The notes below the pieces were generated by a model that did no database searches, was not told the origin of the DNA, and saw only the letters and a list, made by a program, of their open reading frames with translations. Made by a program: the position numbers and the translations under genes. Shown piece after piece: positions 35,532 to 43,391 of a DNA stretch of 64,000 nt (position 1 is its first letter; the number at the start of each line of letters is the position of its first letter). Source of the DNA: Clostridia bacterium (GTDB lineage: Bacteria > Bacillota > Clostridia > Oscillospirales > CAG-272); contig JAFUOH010000001.1 in the NCBI GenBank assembly GCA_017482055.1, positions 124,001 through 188,000 on the forward strand. The letters run 5' to 3'.

Positions 35532-35587
35532 TTATTTACCTCCGAGTTAAATTGATCTTATAATATTTTTGGGAATCGGGGTGTTAC

Positions 35588-35613
35588 TATGTCAAAAACA
35601 TCACAGCTTGACA
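35588..35613. promoter_or_regulatory. Inverted repeat in the mmdA leader
   Basis: TATGTCAA (35588-35595) and TTGACA (35608-35613) form an inverted repeat with a 12-base centre, within the predicted leader of the mmdA operon. It could be a regulator site or an RNA stem; no regulator is nearby. Confidence 0.35.
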
Positions 35614-35644
35614 CATAAATACCATTCTTCCCCATTATAAATAT

Positions 35645-35673
35645 ATTATAAACCAAAATCTCGAATTTTGCAA
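35645..35673 (-). promoter_or_regulatory. Promoter of the mmdA-oadA operon
   Basis: On the minus strand: TTGCAA (35673-35668), 17-base spacer, TATAAT (35650-35645). The -35 lies inside the near-palindrome TTGCAATATGCAA (35668-35680), a possible operator. Confidence 0.65.
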
Positions 35674-35820
35674 TATGCAATTTGCTTTTTTTACATAAAA
35701 ATTTCATATGGCAATATGTCCTTTTGACCAATAGCGCGTAATGTTTACAATAATCGGGTTTATTCCTTGAGGAAAGCGTGGTACAATTATAGTAAAATAC
35801 AAAGTATAAGGATGATGACC

Positions 35821-36621
35821 ATGATCATAGATTTTCACACTCACGCTTTTCCCGATAAGGTCGCCGAAAAGGCAATACCGAAGCTGGCGGGCATCGGCGG
35901 CATTGATGCATACGGCGACGGCACGGTGTCGAGCCTTATCTCCCAAATGAACGAGTGGAGTATCGACCGCGCGGTCATACTTAATATTGCAACCAATCCA
36001 AAGCAGCAGACCAATGTCAACAATTTTGCCATTGAGGTGAATTCTTCCTCCGATCGTCTGTATGCCCTCGGTTCGCTGAATCCCTTCAGCGAAAACATAG
36101 CTGAGGAAGCGCGACGTCTTGCGGGAGCGGGCATACGCGGTATCAAGATACATCCCGACTATATGGGAGTGCTTGTGGACGATGAAAAATTCGATCCCGT
36201 CTACAAAGCCTGCATTGAAAATGATCTGTTTCTCATAACCCATTCGGGTTGGGACTTTATTTCCCCCGATCTCATCCACTGCACACCGGAGCGGATACTG
36301 AATGTCCTTAAAAAATTCCCCGAGCTTAAGTTTATAGCGGCACATATGGGTGCCTGCAAGCTTTGGGACGAGGCGGAACGACTGCTCATCGGAAAGGATC
36401 TGTGGATCGAGACCTCTCTTGCGCCGATGTTCGGGCTTGACACGATACAGTATGCACGCATGCTTAATAATCATGATCCCGAAAAGATACTGTTCGGCAG
36501 TGATTTCCCGTGGTATGGCATGAATCTGGAGCAGGACTATGTGGAATCCCTCGGACTTTCGGAGGGGCTGAAGCGGAAGATCTACAGCGAAAACGCGCTT
36601 TCACTGTTGGGGGATAAATAA
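35821..36621 (+). CDS. Amidohydrolase family (PF04909-type) hydrolase
   Basis: 266 residues. Metal-site motifs: MIIDFHTHAFPDKVAEKA, GIKIHPDYMG, LITHSGWDF, FIAAHMGACKLWDEAE and LFGSDFPWYG. The TIM-barrel layout is that of amidohydrolase_2 proteins, which include decarboxylases and lactonases. Start 35821 (third of three nearby ATGs) is chosen for the 9-base distance from AAGGA. Followed one base after its stop by the DUF3842 gene, so the two are co-transcribed. It is a distant relative of the amidohydrolase at 10.4 kb. Substrate unknown. Confidence 0.88.
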   Translation: MIIDFHTHAFPDKVAEKAIPKLAGIGGIDAYGDGTVSSLISQMNEWSIDRAVILNIATNPKQQTNVNNFAIEVNSSSDRLYALGSLNPFSENIAEEARRLAGAGIRGIKIHPDYMGVLVDDEKFDPVYKACIENDLFLITHSGWDFISPDLIHCTPERILNVLKKFPELKFIAAHMGACKLWDEAERLLIGKDLWIETSLAPMFGLDTIQYARMLNNHDPEKILFGSDFPWYGMNLEQDYVESLGLSEGLKRKIYSENALSLLGDK

Positions 36622-36622
36622 A

Positions 36623-37042
36623 ATGAAGAAGATAGTAATAATAGACGGTCAGGGCGGCAGGATCGGCACACAGCTTATTGCCGCACTGCATGAGCGAGAT
36701 GCCGCGGCTGAGATTATCGCCATCGGTACCAACAGTATTGCAACCGCCAATATGTTAAAAAGCGCTCCCGATGCGGCGGCGACGGGGGAGAATCCCGTGG
36801 TGGTAGCGTGTCGTGATGCGGACGTTATCGCGGGGCCGCTGGGGATTGTAATAGCCGATTCACTGTACGGCGAGATCACGCCAAAGATGGCGAGGTCGGT
36901 AGGGCAAAGCCGTGCCGCACGGGTGCTGATACCCATGAGCAAATGTGACAACGTGGTCGTAGGAGTCGGCGAAGTGACTCTCGGTGAGCTGATACGCGAA
37001 GCGGCAGAGACGATTTTGAGCAAAATTAAGCATATTGAGTAA
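36623..37042 (+). CDS. DUF3842 family protein
   Basis: 139 residues. It begins KKIVIIDGQGGRIGTQLIAAL, a Rossmann-like glycine loop, and has AIGTNSIATANMLKSAPDAAATGENPVV and IPMSKCDNVVVGVGE, the pattern I recognise for DUF3842. A nucleotide- or NAD-binding role is plausible but unproven. ATG 36623 lies one base after the amidohydrolase stop, with GGGGGAT as ribosome site. The next gene has its own promoter. Confidence 0.85.
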   Translation: MKKIVIIDGQGGRIGTQLIAALHERDAAAEIIAIGTNSIATANMLKSAPDAAATGENPVVVACRDADVIAGPLGIVIADSLYGEITPKMARSVGQSRAARVLIPMSKCDNVVVGVGEVTLGELIREAAETILSKIKHIE

Positions 37043-37056
37043 AATTCGCGCACCTC

Positions 37057-37085
37057 TTGACAAACAGTGCGGTATATGATATAAT
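37057..37085 (+). promoter_or_regulatory. Promoter of the ECF transporter-kinase operon
   Basis: Consensus TTGACA (37057-37062), 17-base spacer, TATAAT (37080-37085). It leaves a leader of about 145 bases before ATG 37236. Confidence 0.85.
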
Positions 37086-37091
37086 ATCCCC

Positions 37092-37230
37092 ATAATGCGG
37101 CATGAAGCTGCGGCAGGGCATCGGCTCTGAACTCCGCCAAGCGGATATATCAATACATACGAACTAATACCATGAAGGTATCGGCGGCGATGCGTGCGCA
37201 TCACCGTCCGATACCTGTTTTGTTTGGAGG
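37092..37230 (+). ncRNA. Structured leader with attenuator-like hairpin (candidate riboswitch)
   Basis: The leader holds a hairpin TCCGC-CAA-GCGGA (37133-37145), then ATACC (37167-37171) that can pair with GGTAT (37177-37181). The same GGTATCGG also starts a long stem with CCGATACC (37208-37215), continued inside by CGG/CCG and GATGC/GCATC and followed by TGTTTTGTTT and the ribosome site. Two mutually exclusive pairings before a U-rich run are the layout of a transcription attenuator. It does not match any riboswitch consensus I know (cobalamin, THF, TPP, preQ1, FMN were considered). Ligand unknown. Confidence 0.5.
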
Positions 37231-37235
37231 TCATA

Positions 37236-37766
37236 ATGAAAAAACATTACCGTACCCTTGTTTTTGCCGCCATGTGCTTAGCCCTTGCTATCGTATTGCC
37301 GTTTTTCACCGGACAGATCCCCGAGATCGGACAGATGCTCTCACCCATGCATATCCCCGCATTGCTGTGCGGATACATATGCGGTCCTGTGTGGGCATTT
37401 GCCGTCGGCGGAGTCGCTCCGCTTCTGCGAAGTGCCATCTTCGGTATGCCGCCGTTTCCGAGTGTCGCCCTTCCTATGGCGTTTGAACTTGCGGCGTACG
37501 GACTCGCGGCGGGACTGTTATACCGCCTGCTCCCGAAGCGCATACCATACATATACGTTTCGCTTATCGGCGCAATGGTATGCGGACGTGTGGTCTGGGG
37601 CATTGCAAAGCTGATTCTGACCGCAGCACAGGCGGGACAGTTTACCTTTGCGGCGTTCATCGCGGGCGCTGTTACCGGCTCTGTACCGGGCATTATCTGT
37701 CATATTATACTGATACCGCTCATTGTTATCGCGCTGAAGCGAGCGAAGCTGCTCGCGGACAATTAA
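37236..37766 (+). CDS. ECF transporter S component (vitamin-type uptake)
   Basis: 176 residues with about six membrane segments, the size of ECF S components. Characteristic stretches are LVFAAMCLALAIVLPFFTG, MHIPALLCGYICGPVWAFAVGG and APLLRSAIFGMPPFP, followed by MAFELAAYGLAAGLLYRLLP. ATG 37236 follows TTTGGAGG. Energising EcfAA'T genes are not in the window, as expected for group II systems that share a module. The leader upstream suggests control by its substrate or product. The vitamin is not identifiable from sequence alone; the downstream kinase suggests a compound phosphorylated after entry. Confidence 0.9.
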   Translation: MKKHYRTLVFAAMCLALAIVLPFFTGQIPEIGQMLSPMHIPALLCGYICGPVWAFAVGGVAPLLRSAIFGMPPFPSVALPMAFELAAYGLAAGLLYRLLPKRIPYIYVSLIGAMVCGRVVWGIAKLILTAAQAGQFTFAAFIAGAVTGSVPGIICHIILIPLIVIALKRAKLLADN

Positions 37767-37776
37767 AGGAGCCGCC

Positions 37777-38853
37777 ATGACCGACTTTAAAGAAATCCTC
37801 ATCTCACATGCCGCCGCGTACCCGCTCATGAAGCCCTGCGACGGGGTGAAGCTCGTCTATCAGGCGACTTTCGGCGGCGGGCACATGATCTCCGACGCAG
37901 ATGCGGCGCATCGACGCATCATCACGGAATATGCCGCCATACCTCACACAGCCGCGCCCATGCGGGTAGAATCGCTCGGCGACACCGCGAGGGTATACCT
38001 TGACGGCGAGCTCTCGCAATATGAGCTTTCATTGATAGCGCGGATGTTTTGCGCCTCCGCAAAGCGTTACGCGCGCGGATACGTGGATGCCGACGAGACG
38101 ACAAGACTGAAATTTGACGAACGGCTTTGTATGCTCGGCGAGGTATGCAAAGAGGGACATTTTGCGTTTACACCTGCGGAGCTTAATGCATATATCTCCG
38201 AATACCGCGCGGCAGGCTGTCCCGCGGTGAGCCACAGCGACGTCTATCGCGATTCATATTTACCCGCATATCGAGTAATCGACAGCTATTACGTGCGGCT
38301 TATTCCCGCCCTTGTTCGGCTCACGGCACTGCTTCCATCCTCGGAACGTGTCGTGGTTGCCATTGACGGGCGCTGCGCCTCCGGCAAATCCACCGCCGCA
38401 CGGCTGATTGCCGACGTTTTTTCCGCCGAGACCGTGCATATGGACGATTTCTTCCTGCCGCCCGAGCTGCGCACTCCCGAGCGGCTATCGGAGGTTGGCG
38501 GCAATCTTCACCGCGAGCGGTTTGTTTCTGAGGTGCTCCCGCATCTTAGGGATACGGGCGGATTTTCATACCGTGTGTTCGAGTGCTCGACCTTTTCCTA
38601 TGCCGACAAGCCGCGGTATGTTGCGCCATCAAAGCTCATCATCTGCGAGGGATCATACGCACTCCATCCCGCATTCGGGAAATATTACGACATGGCGATC
38701 TTCTCGGATGTGGATCCCGATGAGCAGTGCAGGCGTATTCTTCTGCGAAACGGCGAGTATATGCTGACCCGCTTCAAAAACGAATGGATCCCCATGGAAG
38801 AACGCTATTTTGAGGCATTCGGAATAAAAGATAAATGCGACCTTACAATATGA
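37777..38853 (+). CDS. P-loop uridine-kinase-like protein with extra N-terminal domain
   Basis: 358 residues in two parts. The N-terminal about 170 residues form a domain I cannot name, with YPLMKPCDGVKLVYQATFGGGH and repeated Tyr/Arg-rich helices. The C-terminal part is a uridine kinase/phosphoribulokinase-type fold: VVAIDGRCASGKSTAARLI (Walker A), VHMDDFFLPPELRTP (substrate Asp-Asp), LIICEGSYALHP and RILLRNGEYML. It begins 11 bases after the ECF S component and is surely co-transcribed. Inference: it phosphorylates the imported compound (nucleoside or vitamin), trapping it in the cell. The RBS AAAGGAG is clear. Confidence 0.85.
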   Translation: MTDFKEILISHAAAYPLMKPCDGVKLVYQATFGGGHMISDADAAHRRIITEYAAIPHTAAPMRVESLGDTARVYLDGELSQYELSLIARMFCASAKRYARGYVDADETTRLKFDERLCMLGEVCKEGHFAFTPAELNAYISEYRAAGCPAVSHSDVYRDSYLPAYRVIDSYYVRLIPALVRLTALLPSSERVVVAIDGRCASGKSTAARLIADVFSAETVHMDDFFLPPELRTPERLSEVGGNLHRERFVSEVLPHLRDTGGFSYRVFECSTFSYADKPRYVAPSKLIICEGSYALHPAFGKYYDMAIFSDVDPDEQCRRILLRNGEYMLTRFKNEWIPMEERYFEAFGIKDKCDLTI

Positions 38854-38866
38854 GGTCGCATTTTTT
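38833..38866 (+). terminator. Intrinsic terminator overlapping the end of the kinase gene
   Basis: AATGCGACCT (38834-38843) and AGGTCGCATT (38853-38862) with a T run after. The stem's left arm encodes the last residues and the stop codon lies in the loop. Confidence 0.82.
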
Positions 38867-38941
38867 ACATAGACCGCAATTTTGGAGTTGAAATTTTTTC
38901 TTATCTCTGTTATCATAAATACAGCGAGGGGAGGGAGTCGT

Positions 38942-41578
38942 ATGTTTGAGGTGCTTTCATATATACATGAAAATATCACAAATCAGGTGAGTGCCGCCGA
39001 AACCGCGGAGCATTTCGGATATTCAAAGTGGTATTTCTGCAAGAAATTCCACGAGTTTTCCGGCATGACGTTTACGGAATATGTACGGCGCTACCGCATT
39101 CAGCTTGCGGCTATCGATATCCTCGCGGGAAAAAAGGTCACAGACGTGGCGTTTGATTACGGATACGACACCCCGGGAGGCTTTAATAAGGCGTTTTTGA
39201 AGGAATACGGCTGTATGCCGAGAGTATATAAAAAGCAGGCAAAGGAATGCCAGCTTTACTATGAAAGGAGAAAGAATTCAATGTATAAGCTGACGGATCG
39301 CTGTATGATGCTTCGCGATGAAGCTGTAAACGGTAAGCGCTATACGGACAAATACTGCGCCGAGCGGAATGTATACTTTTCAATCGGACTTTCCGAGGCG
39401 ATGGCTAAGGGGCTCACACCCGATGAATGTATGGCGGGCGGAGTCGTGAATGTGCTGGAAAAGTTTACGCCGTTTATAGCTCCGAGTGAGCTTATCTGCG
39501 GCTTTAACTTCGGTGATGCGCCTGACAAGGGTGAGTCGAATATGCCCCAAAACGATGAGGCGGGTATATCACTTATGAGGGAGAACGGTATTTCCGAGGA
39601 GGATATCGGAAAGTTTTTCTCGGGTATCTGCGATTTGCCGCTTCCCAAAACCATTATGGGACAGGGCTTTACAAGAGAGTGTGATGTGCTGACACTTACC
39701 GAGGTCGAAAAAGCCGCCAAAGCCGAGCGCTCGTCTCTCGGGCGCAATACCAATGCCAATCATACCGTGATAGGCTACGAAAAGGTTCTGAAATATGGCT
39801 TTGAAGGTCTTTATAAGCAGGTGTGCGAATATGAGGCGAAAAACGGAAGCTCACCGCTTTATACATCCGCGAAAAGCATCTGTCTTGCCGCCATGAAAAT
39901 GGGCGAAAAATATGCCGCAGAGGCAGAACGGCTGATAGCAGAGAATGATGCGGCGTACAGGCGTCAGGACCTTGAATTTATCGCCAAAACCTGCAGACGT
40001 GTGCCGAGACATCCTGCCGGGACCTTTGCCGAGGCGGTGCAGTCGCTTTGGTTTGCGCATATTATAAACACCTGGGAGGATCTGATAAATGCAAATTCAC
40101 TCGGAAGGCTGGATCAGATACTGTATCCATATTACAAGTCGGATGTAGAGAAGGGTGTCATTACAAGGGAAGAAGCCTTCGAGCTTATCGGATGCCTTTG
40201 GGTCAAGCTGTACAGGGACTACGATGTCCAGCAGTCCTGTGTGGGCGGTACCTTCCCCGACGGCACAAGTGCGGTCAACGAGCTGTCTTACATGATGCTG
40301 GATGCTACGGAACAGCTTGATTTCATCCGCTGTCTCTCGGTGCGCTTCGGTAAAAATACCGAGAAGGAATTTATAAAGCGCGCACTTGAGGTGGTAGGTC
40401 ATGTTCAGAAGGGTGTGCCGTTCTTCTTCAACGATGACGTAATGATTCCCGCGCTTATTGAAAAGGGCATATCGCGGGAGGATGCGTATAACTACACCCA
40501 GCTCGGATGCGTTGAAACCGTGATACCCGGCAGGTCCAATCCCCACGCCGTTGCTGGAGAGACCAATCTTCTGAAGGCAATCGAATTTGTGCTTAACAAC
40601 GGCTGCAGTATGGTCGGCGATCGCTGTGCGACGGGAATCCCGACAGGCGAGCTTTCTATGTTTGACACATACGAAAAATTCCACGAGGCGGTCATGGTAC
40701 AGGTGGACAATATAATCGACCTTGCCTGCTCCATCGTCAAAAAGCTGACCGACGGCATTGCTTCACCCAAGCCCTACAAATCACTGCTTACCGACGGCTG
40801 TCTTGAATCGGGTAAGGATTTCAACAGCGGGGGCGCGGTGTACGATTACCACCAGATAATGCTTGGCGGTATTCCCAACCTTGCCGATTCACTGACGGTC
40901 ATAAAGAAATTTGTTTACACCGACAAAAAATACACATTACATGACATAAAGTCCATCCTTGAAGCAGACTATCCCGATGAGCGGGTAAGGCTTGAATTTC
41001 TTAATAAAGCCGCTAAATTCGGCAACGATATTGATGAGGTGGATGATATAGCCGTACAGATCACCGAGCACGCCTGCGATATGCTTGATGCGCTTTCGGA
41101 AAAATACGGGCTGTCGTTCCACGCACAGCCGTTTACCTTCCTCTGGATGCTGGATTACGGCAGAAACAGTGCGGCATCTCCCGACGGACGCCGTGCGGGT
41201 GAGCCGATAGCATACAGTGTATCGCCTATGCAGGGACGGGATTTCAACGGTCTTACAGCTGTGCTCAATTCCATCTCAAAGCTTCCCACAAAGCGTACCG
41301 CAGGCACTACATCCGCAATCGTTGAGGTGGATCCCAAGCTGTTCGGTGACCGCAACATTGATACGCTGGCGGATATACTCATCGCGGCGGGCAAAAAGGG
41401 ACTGAGCAATGTGCAGTTCAATACGGTGGATGCAGATACACTGAGAGACGCAAAGGCACATCCCGAAAAATATAACAATTTGGCGGTTCGGGTCTCGGGC
41501 TTCAGCCAGAAATTCAATCTTCTTAACAGTGATCTCCAGGATCATATAATCGGAAGGACGAAGCACTCATGTCTGTAA
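38942..41578 (+). CDS. AraC-type HTH fused to glycyl radical enzyme
   Basis: 878 residues in one frame from ATG 38942, after a strong GGGGAGGGAG. Residues about 1-110 are a complete AraC double HTH: VSAAETAEHFGYSKWYFCKKF and VTDVAFDYGYDTPGGFNKAFL. From about residue 114 on it is a glycyl radical enzyme of normal length (765 residues) with the active-site GCVE Cys (C523) and the radical motif RVSGFSQKF (Gly 853, 25 residues from the end). The Cys-x-Glu type points to a dehydratase or C-C/C-N lyase, not pyruvate formate-lyase; the substrate is unknown. A second ribosome site precedes an internal in-frame ATG at 39281, so the enzyme may also be made alone. Activating enzyme follows with 10-base overlap. 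Confidence 0.85.
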   Translation: MFEVLSYIHENITNQVSAAETAEHFGYSKWYFCKKFHEFSGMTFTEYVRRYRIQLAAIDILAGKKVTDVAFDYGYDTPGGFNKAFLKEYGCMPRVYKKQAKECQLYYERRKNSMYKLTDRCMMLRDEAVNGKRYTDKYCAERNVYFSIGLSEAMAKGLTPDECMAGGVVNVLEKFTPFIAPSELICGFNFGDAPDKGESNMPQNDEAGISLMRENGISEEDIGKFFSGICDLPLPKTIMGQGFTRECDVLTLTEVEKAAKAERSSLGRNTNANHTVIGYEKVLKYGFEGLYKQVCEYEAKNGSSPLYTSAKSICLAAMKMGEKYAAEAERLIAENDAAYRRQDLEFIAKTCRRVPRHPAGTFAEAVQSLWFAHIINTWEDLINANSLGRLDQILYPYYKSDVEKGVITREEAFELIGCLWVKLYRDYDVQQSCVGGTFPDGTSAVNELSYMMLDATEQLDFIRCLSVRFGKNTEKEFIKRALEVVGHVQKGVPFFFNDDVMIPALIEKGISREDAYNYTQLGCVETVIPGRSNPHAVAGETNLLKAIEFVLNNGCSMVGDRCATGIPTGELSMFDTYEKFHEAVMVQVDNIIDLACSIVKKLTDGIASPKPYKSLLTDGCLESGKDFNSGGAVYDYHQIMLGGIPNLADSLTVIKKFVYTDKKYTLHDIKSILEADYPDERVRLEFLNKAAKFGNDIDEVDDIAVQITEHACDMLDALSEKYGLSFHAQPFTFLWMLDYGRNSAASPDGRRAGEPIAYSVSPMQGRDFNGLTAVLNSISKLPTKRTAGTTSAIVEVDPKLFGDRNIDTLADILIAAGKKGLSNVQFNTVDADTLRDAKAHPEKYNNLAVRVSGFSQKFNLLNSDLQDHIIGRTKHSCL
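39264..39283 (+). promoter_or_regulatory. Internal ribosome binding site and start for the enzyme part
   Basis: AAAGGAG (39264-39270), 10-base spacer, ATG 39281-39283, in frame with the upstream HTH. Translation from here gives MYKLTDRCMMLRDEAV..., which is where glycyl radical enzymes of this size normally begin. Confidence 0.65.
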
Positions 41579-42483
41579 GCGGGGTTATATCGAATATTTC
41601 CCGCGGATCGCTTCATGACGGTGTCGGAGTACGGACGGTGGTTTACTTCAAAGGCTGTCCCATGCGGTGCAAATGGTGTCACAACCCCGAAACCTTTGAA
41701 AAACGGTGTGATATAATGTTTGCCGCGGAAAAGTGCATCGGATGCGGTGAATGTGCGCGCGTTTGCCCCGAGTGTCATGTTATCGTGGATGGTGTGCTGA
41801 AATTCCGCCGCGAGGGCTGTGCGGGATGCGGCAGATGCGCTGATGCCTGCATGGCGGGAGCGCTTTCTGTGTGCGGTGAAAGATACACCGCCGAGGAGAT
41901 ATTCGCGAAGGTGATGAAGGATTCGCACTATTATAGAGAGAGCGGAGGCGGAGTCACGCTTTCGGGCGGTGAATGCCTCACCCAGGCGGACTTTGCGGTG
42001 GCGATCCTTGAAAAATGCCGCTCTGAGGGTATAAATACCGCCATTGAGAGTGCATTCTGCGTTCCGTTTGCCAACGTGCAAAAGGTGCTTCCGTATACCG
42101 ATCACATTTTCGCCGATCTGAAGCATCATGATGCGGAGCTTCACAAAAGATACACGGGGGTATCAAACGATCTGATAATTGATAACCTCCGAAAAGTATC
42201 ACAGCTTCATAAAAGCATGACAGTACGGATACCGCTCATCCCCGGCGTGAACGACAGTATCGGAGATATGAGCGGATTTGCTGGAATTATTCGCACATTC
42301 GGTGACGGTATCAAGGACGTGGAGCTTTTGCGGTACAACTACCTTGCGGGCGCCAAATATGAGAATTTCGGGCTTGAATATGTATCCTTCAGTGAGCGCG
42401 CGCAGTCGGACACGCAGACGAATGCTTTGACGGCGGCTCTTAATAGGGCGCTTGATGGCAAATGTACGGCCTTCTGCCGATGA
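41569..42483 (+). CDS. Glycyl-radical enzyme activating protein (radical SAM)
   Basis: 304 residues. The radical SAM motif is CPMRCKWCHNPE (CxxxCxxC, about residues 30-37). Two ferredoxin-like clusters follow, CIGCGECARVCPECH and CAGCGRCADACMAG, as in the activases of dehydratase-type glycyl radical enzymes (PFL activase lacks them). SAM-binding region GGGVTLSGGECLTQ is present. ATG 41569 overlaps the enzyme gene by 10 bases, GGAAGGA precedes it. It installs the glycyl radical on the upstream enzyme using S-adenosylmethionine. Confidence 0.95.
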   Translation: MSVSGVISNISRGSLHDGVGVRTVVYFKGCPMRCKWCHNPETFEKRCDIMFAAEKCIGCGECARVCPECHVIVDGVLKFRREGCAGCGRCADACMAGALSVCGERYTAEEIFAKVMKDSHYYRESGGGVTLSGGECLTQADFAVAILEKCRSEGINTAIESAFCVPFANVQKVLPYTDHIFADLKHHDAELHKRYTGVSNDLIIDNLRKVSQLHKSMTVRIPLIPGVNDSIGDMSGFAGIIRTFGDGIKDVELLRYNYLAGAKYENFGLEYVSFSERAQSDTQTNALTAALNRALDGKCTAFCR

Positions 42484-42511
42484 TCAGGCTCAGCAGTTAT
42501 ATGAAAAATGT

Positions 42512-42550
42512 AAAAGGAACCGATTCATAACGCATCGGTTCCTTTTCGTA
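42512..42550. terminator. Bidirectional terminator after the activase gene
   Basis: AAAAGGAACCGAT (42512-42524) / ATCGGTTCCTTTT (42534-42546), 9-base loop; between convergent genes. Confidence 0.88.
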
Positions 42551-42559
42551 TTATTCGGT

Positions 42560-43390
42560 TTATGCCTGCTCTGCTTCATCCATCCAGCGGTTGAATGCCG
42601 CGAGAGTGGCGTCGGCATCGGGATAGCATCCCGCAAGCTCGGGACGCCAGGGAAGCTCCCATTCAAGGGAAATATATCCGTCGTAATCTGCCGCATCAAG
42701 CAGGGAGAGTACCTTCCCAAGCGGCATATCGCCCTCGCCGAGAGCGGTGTGGCGGTACTGAGTGAGGGTCTTGTCCTCCTGCCGTACCGCGTCCTTGATG
42801 TGAATGTGGGAAAGACGGTCTCCGATGATTTTTACGGATTCCTCCACGGGCTCATGAAATTCGATGGAATGGACCACATCCCACAAAACCTTCAGGTTAT
42901 CATCACCCACAAGGTCGCAAAGCCGGCATATGGATTTTGCGGTAGACAACGCGTTGTGGGTCTCAGCCCAGACCTCCACATTTTTCGCCTTGGCGTAAGC
43001 GCACATTTCTCGAAGTGTTACGGCGATGCCGTCGAAATTCTGTACGGGCACCTCGTCGAAGGTCTTGATGCTTCCGCCCGCAAAGATGCGAATGGCTTTT
43101 GCGCCTAACGCCGCCGCAAGGTCGATGCACCGCTCGGCACGCTCCAAAGCCTTGTCGTTTTTATCCGCCACGCCTACCGACGTCGCAAGATCGACTATAA
43201 CGCATCCCGCTGCCGCAAATTTGGTCTTGACCTCCTCTGCACGGTCGATGCCGTAGCCGCAGACAGTGTCATCCTTTTCAAGTCTTATCTCAAGTGCGCG
43301 GATGTTGGCTTTTTGCGCATACATAAGCGTTTCATCTAAGTCCGCGCCCATACAGGTGAGTGTGCTGAACGCGCGCTTGTACCGCTTCAT
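42560..43390 (-). CDS. Sugar phosphate isomerase/epimerase family protein (TIM barrel)
   Basis: 276 residues from ATG 43390, one base after the upstream stop, with GAGG inside that gene's end as ribosome site. AP-endonuclease-2 fold signs: ALEIRLEKDDTVCGYG, IRIFAGGSIKTFDE, VWAETHNALSTAKSIC, LKVLWDVVHSIEF, LSHIHIKDAVRQED and GYISLEWELPWRPEL, with Glu/Asp/His metal ligands. It probably isomerises a keto-sugar or inositol derivative. Last gene of a minus-strand operon. Confidence 0.9.
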   Translation of the reverse strand: MKRYKRAFSTLTCMGADLDETLMYAQKANIRALEIRLEKDDTVCGYGIDRAEEVKTKFAAAGCVIVDLATSVGVADKNDKALERAERCIDLAAALGAKAIRIFAGGSIKTFDEVPVQNFDGIAVTLREMCAYAKAKNVEVWAETHNALSTAKSICRLCDLVGDDNLKVLWDVVHSIEFHEPVEESVKIIGDRLSHIHIKDAVRQEDKTLTQYRHTALGEGDMPLGKVLSLLDAADYDGYISLEWELPWRPELAGCYPDADATLAAFNRWMDEAEQA

Positions 43391-43391
43391 G

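Noticed and set aside
35704-36474. Minus-strand open frame (256 codons) across the amidohydrolase gene
   Set aside because: It covers the promoter region and the HxH-bearing gene on the other strand; no ribosome site or family motif.
37092-37230. Known riboswitch (cobalamin, THF, TPP, FMN, preQ1) in the ECF leader
   Set aside because: None of the conserved core strings of these classes could be found by eye; kept only as an unassigned candidate.
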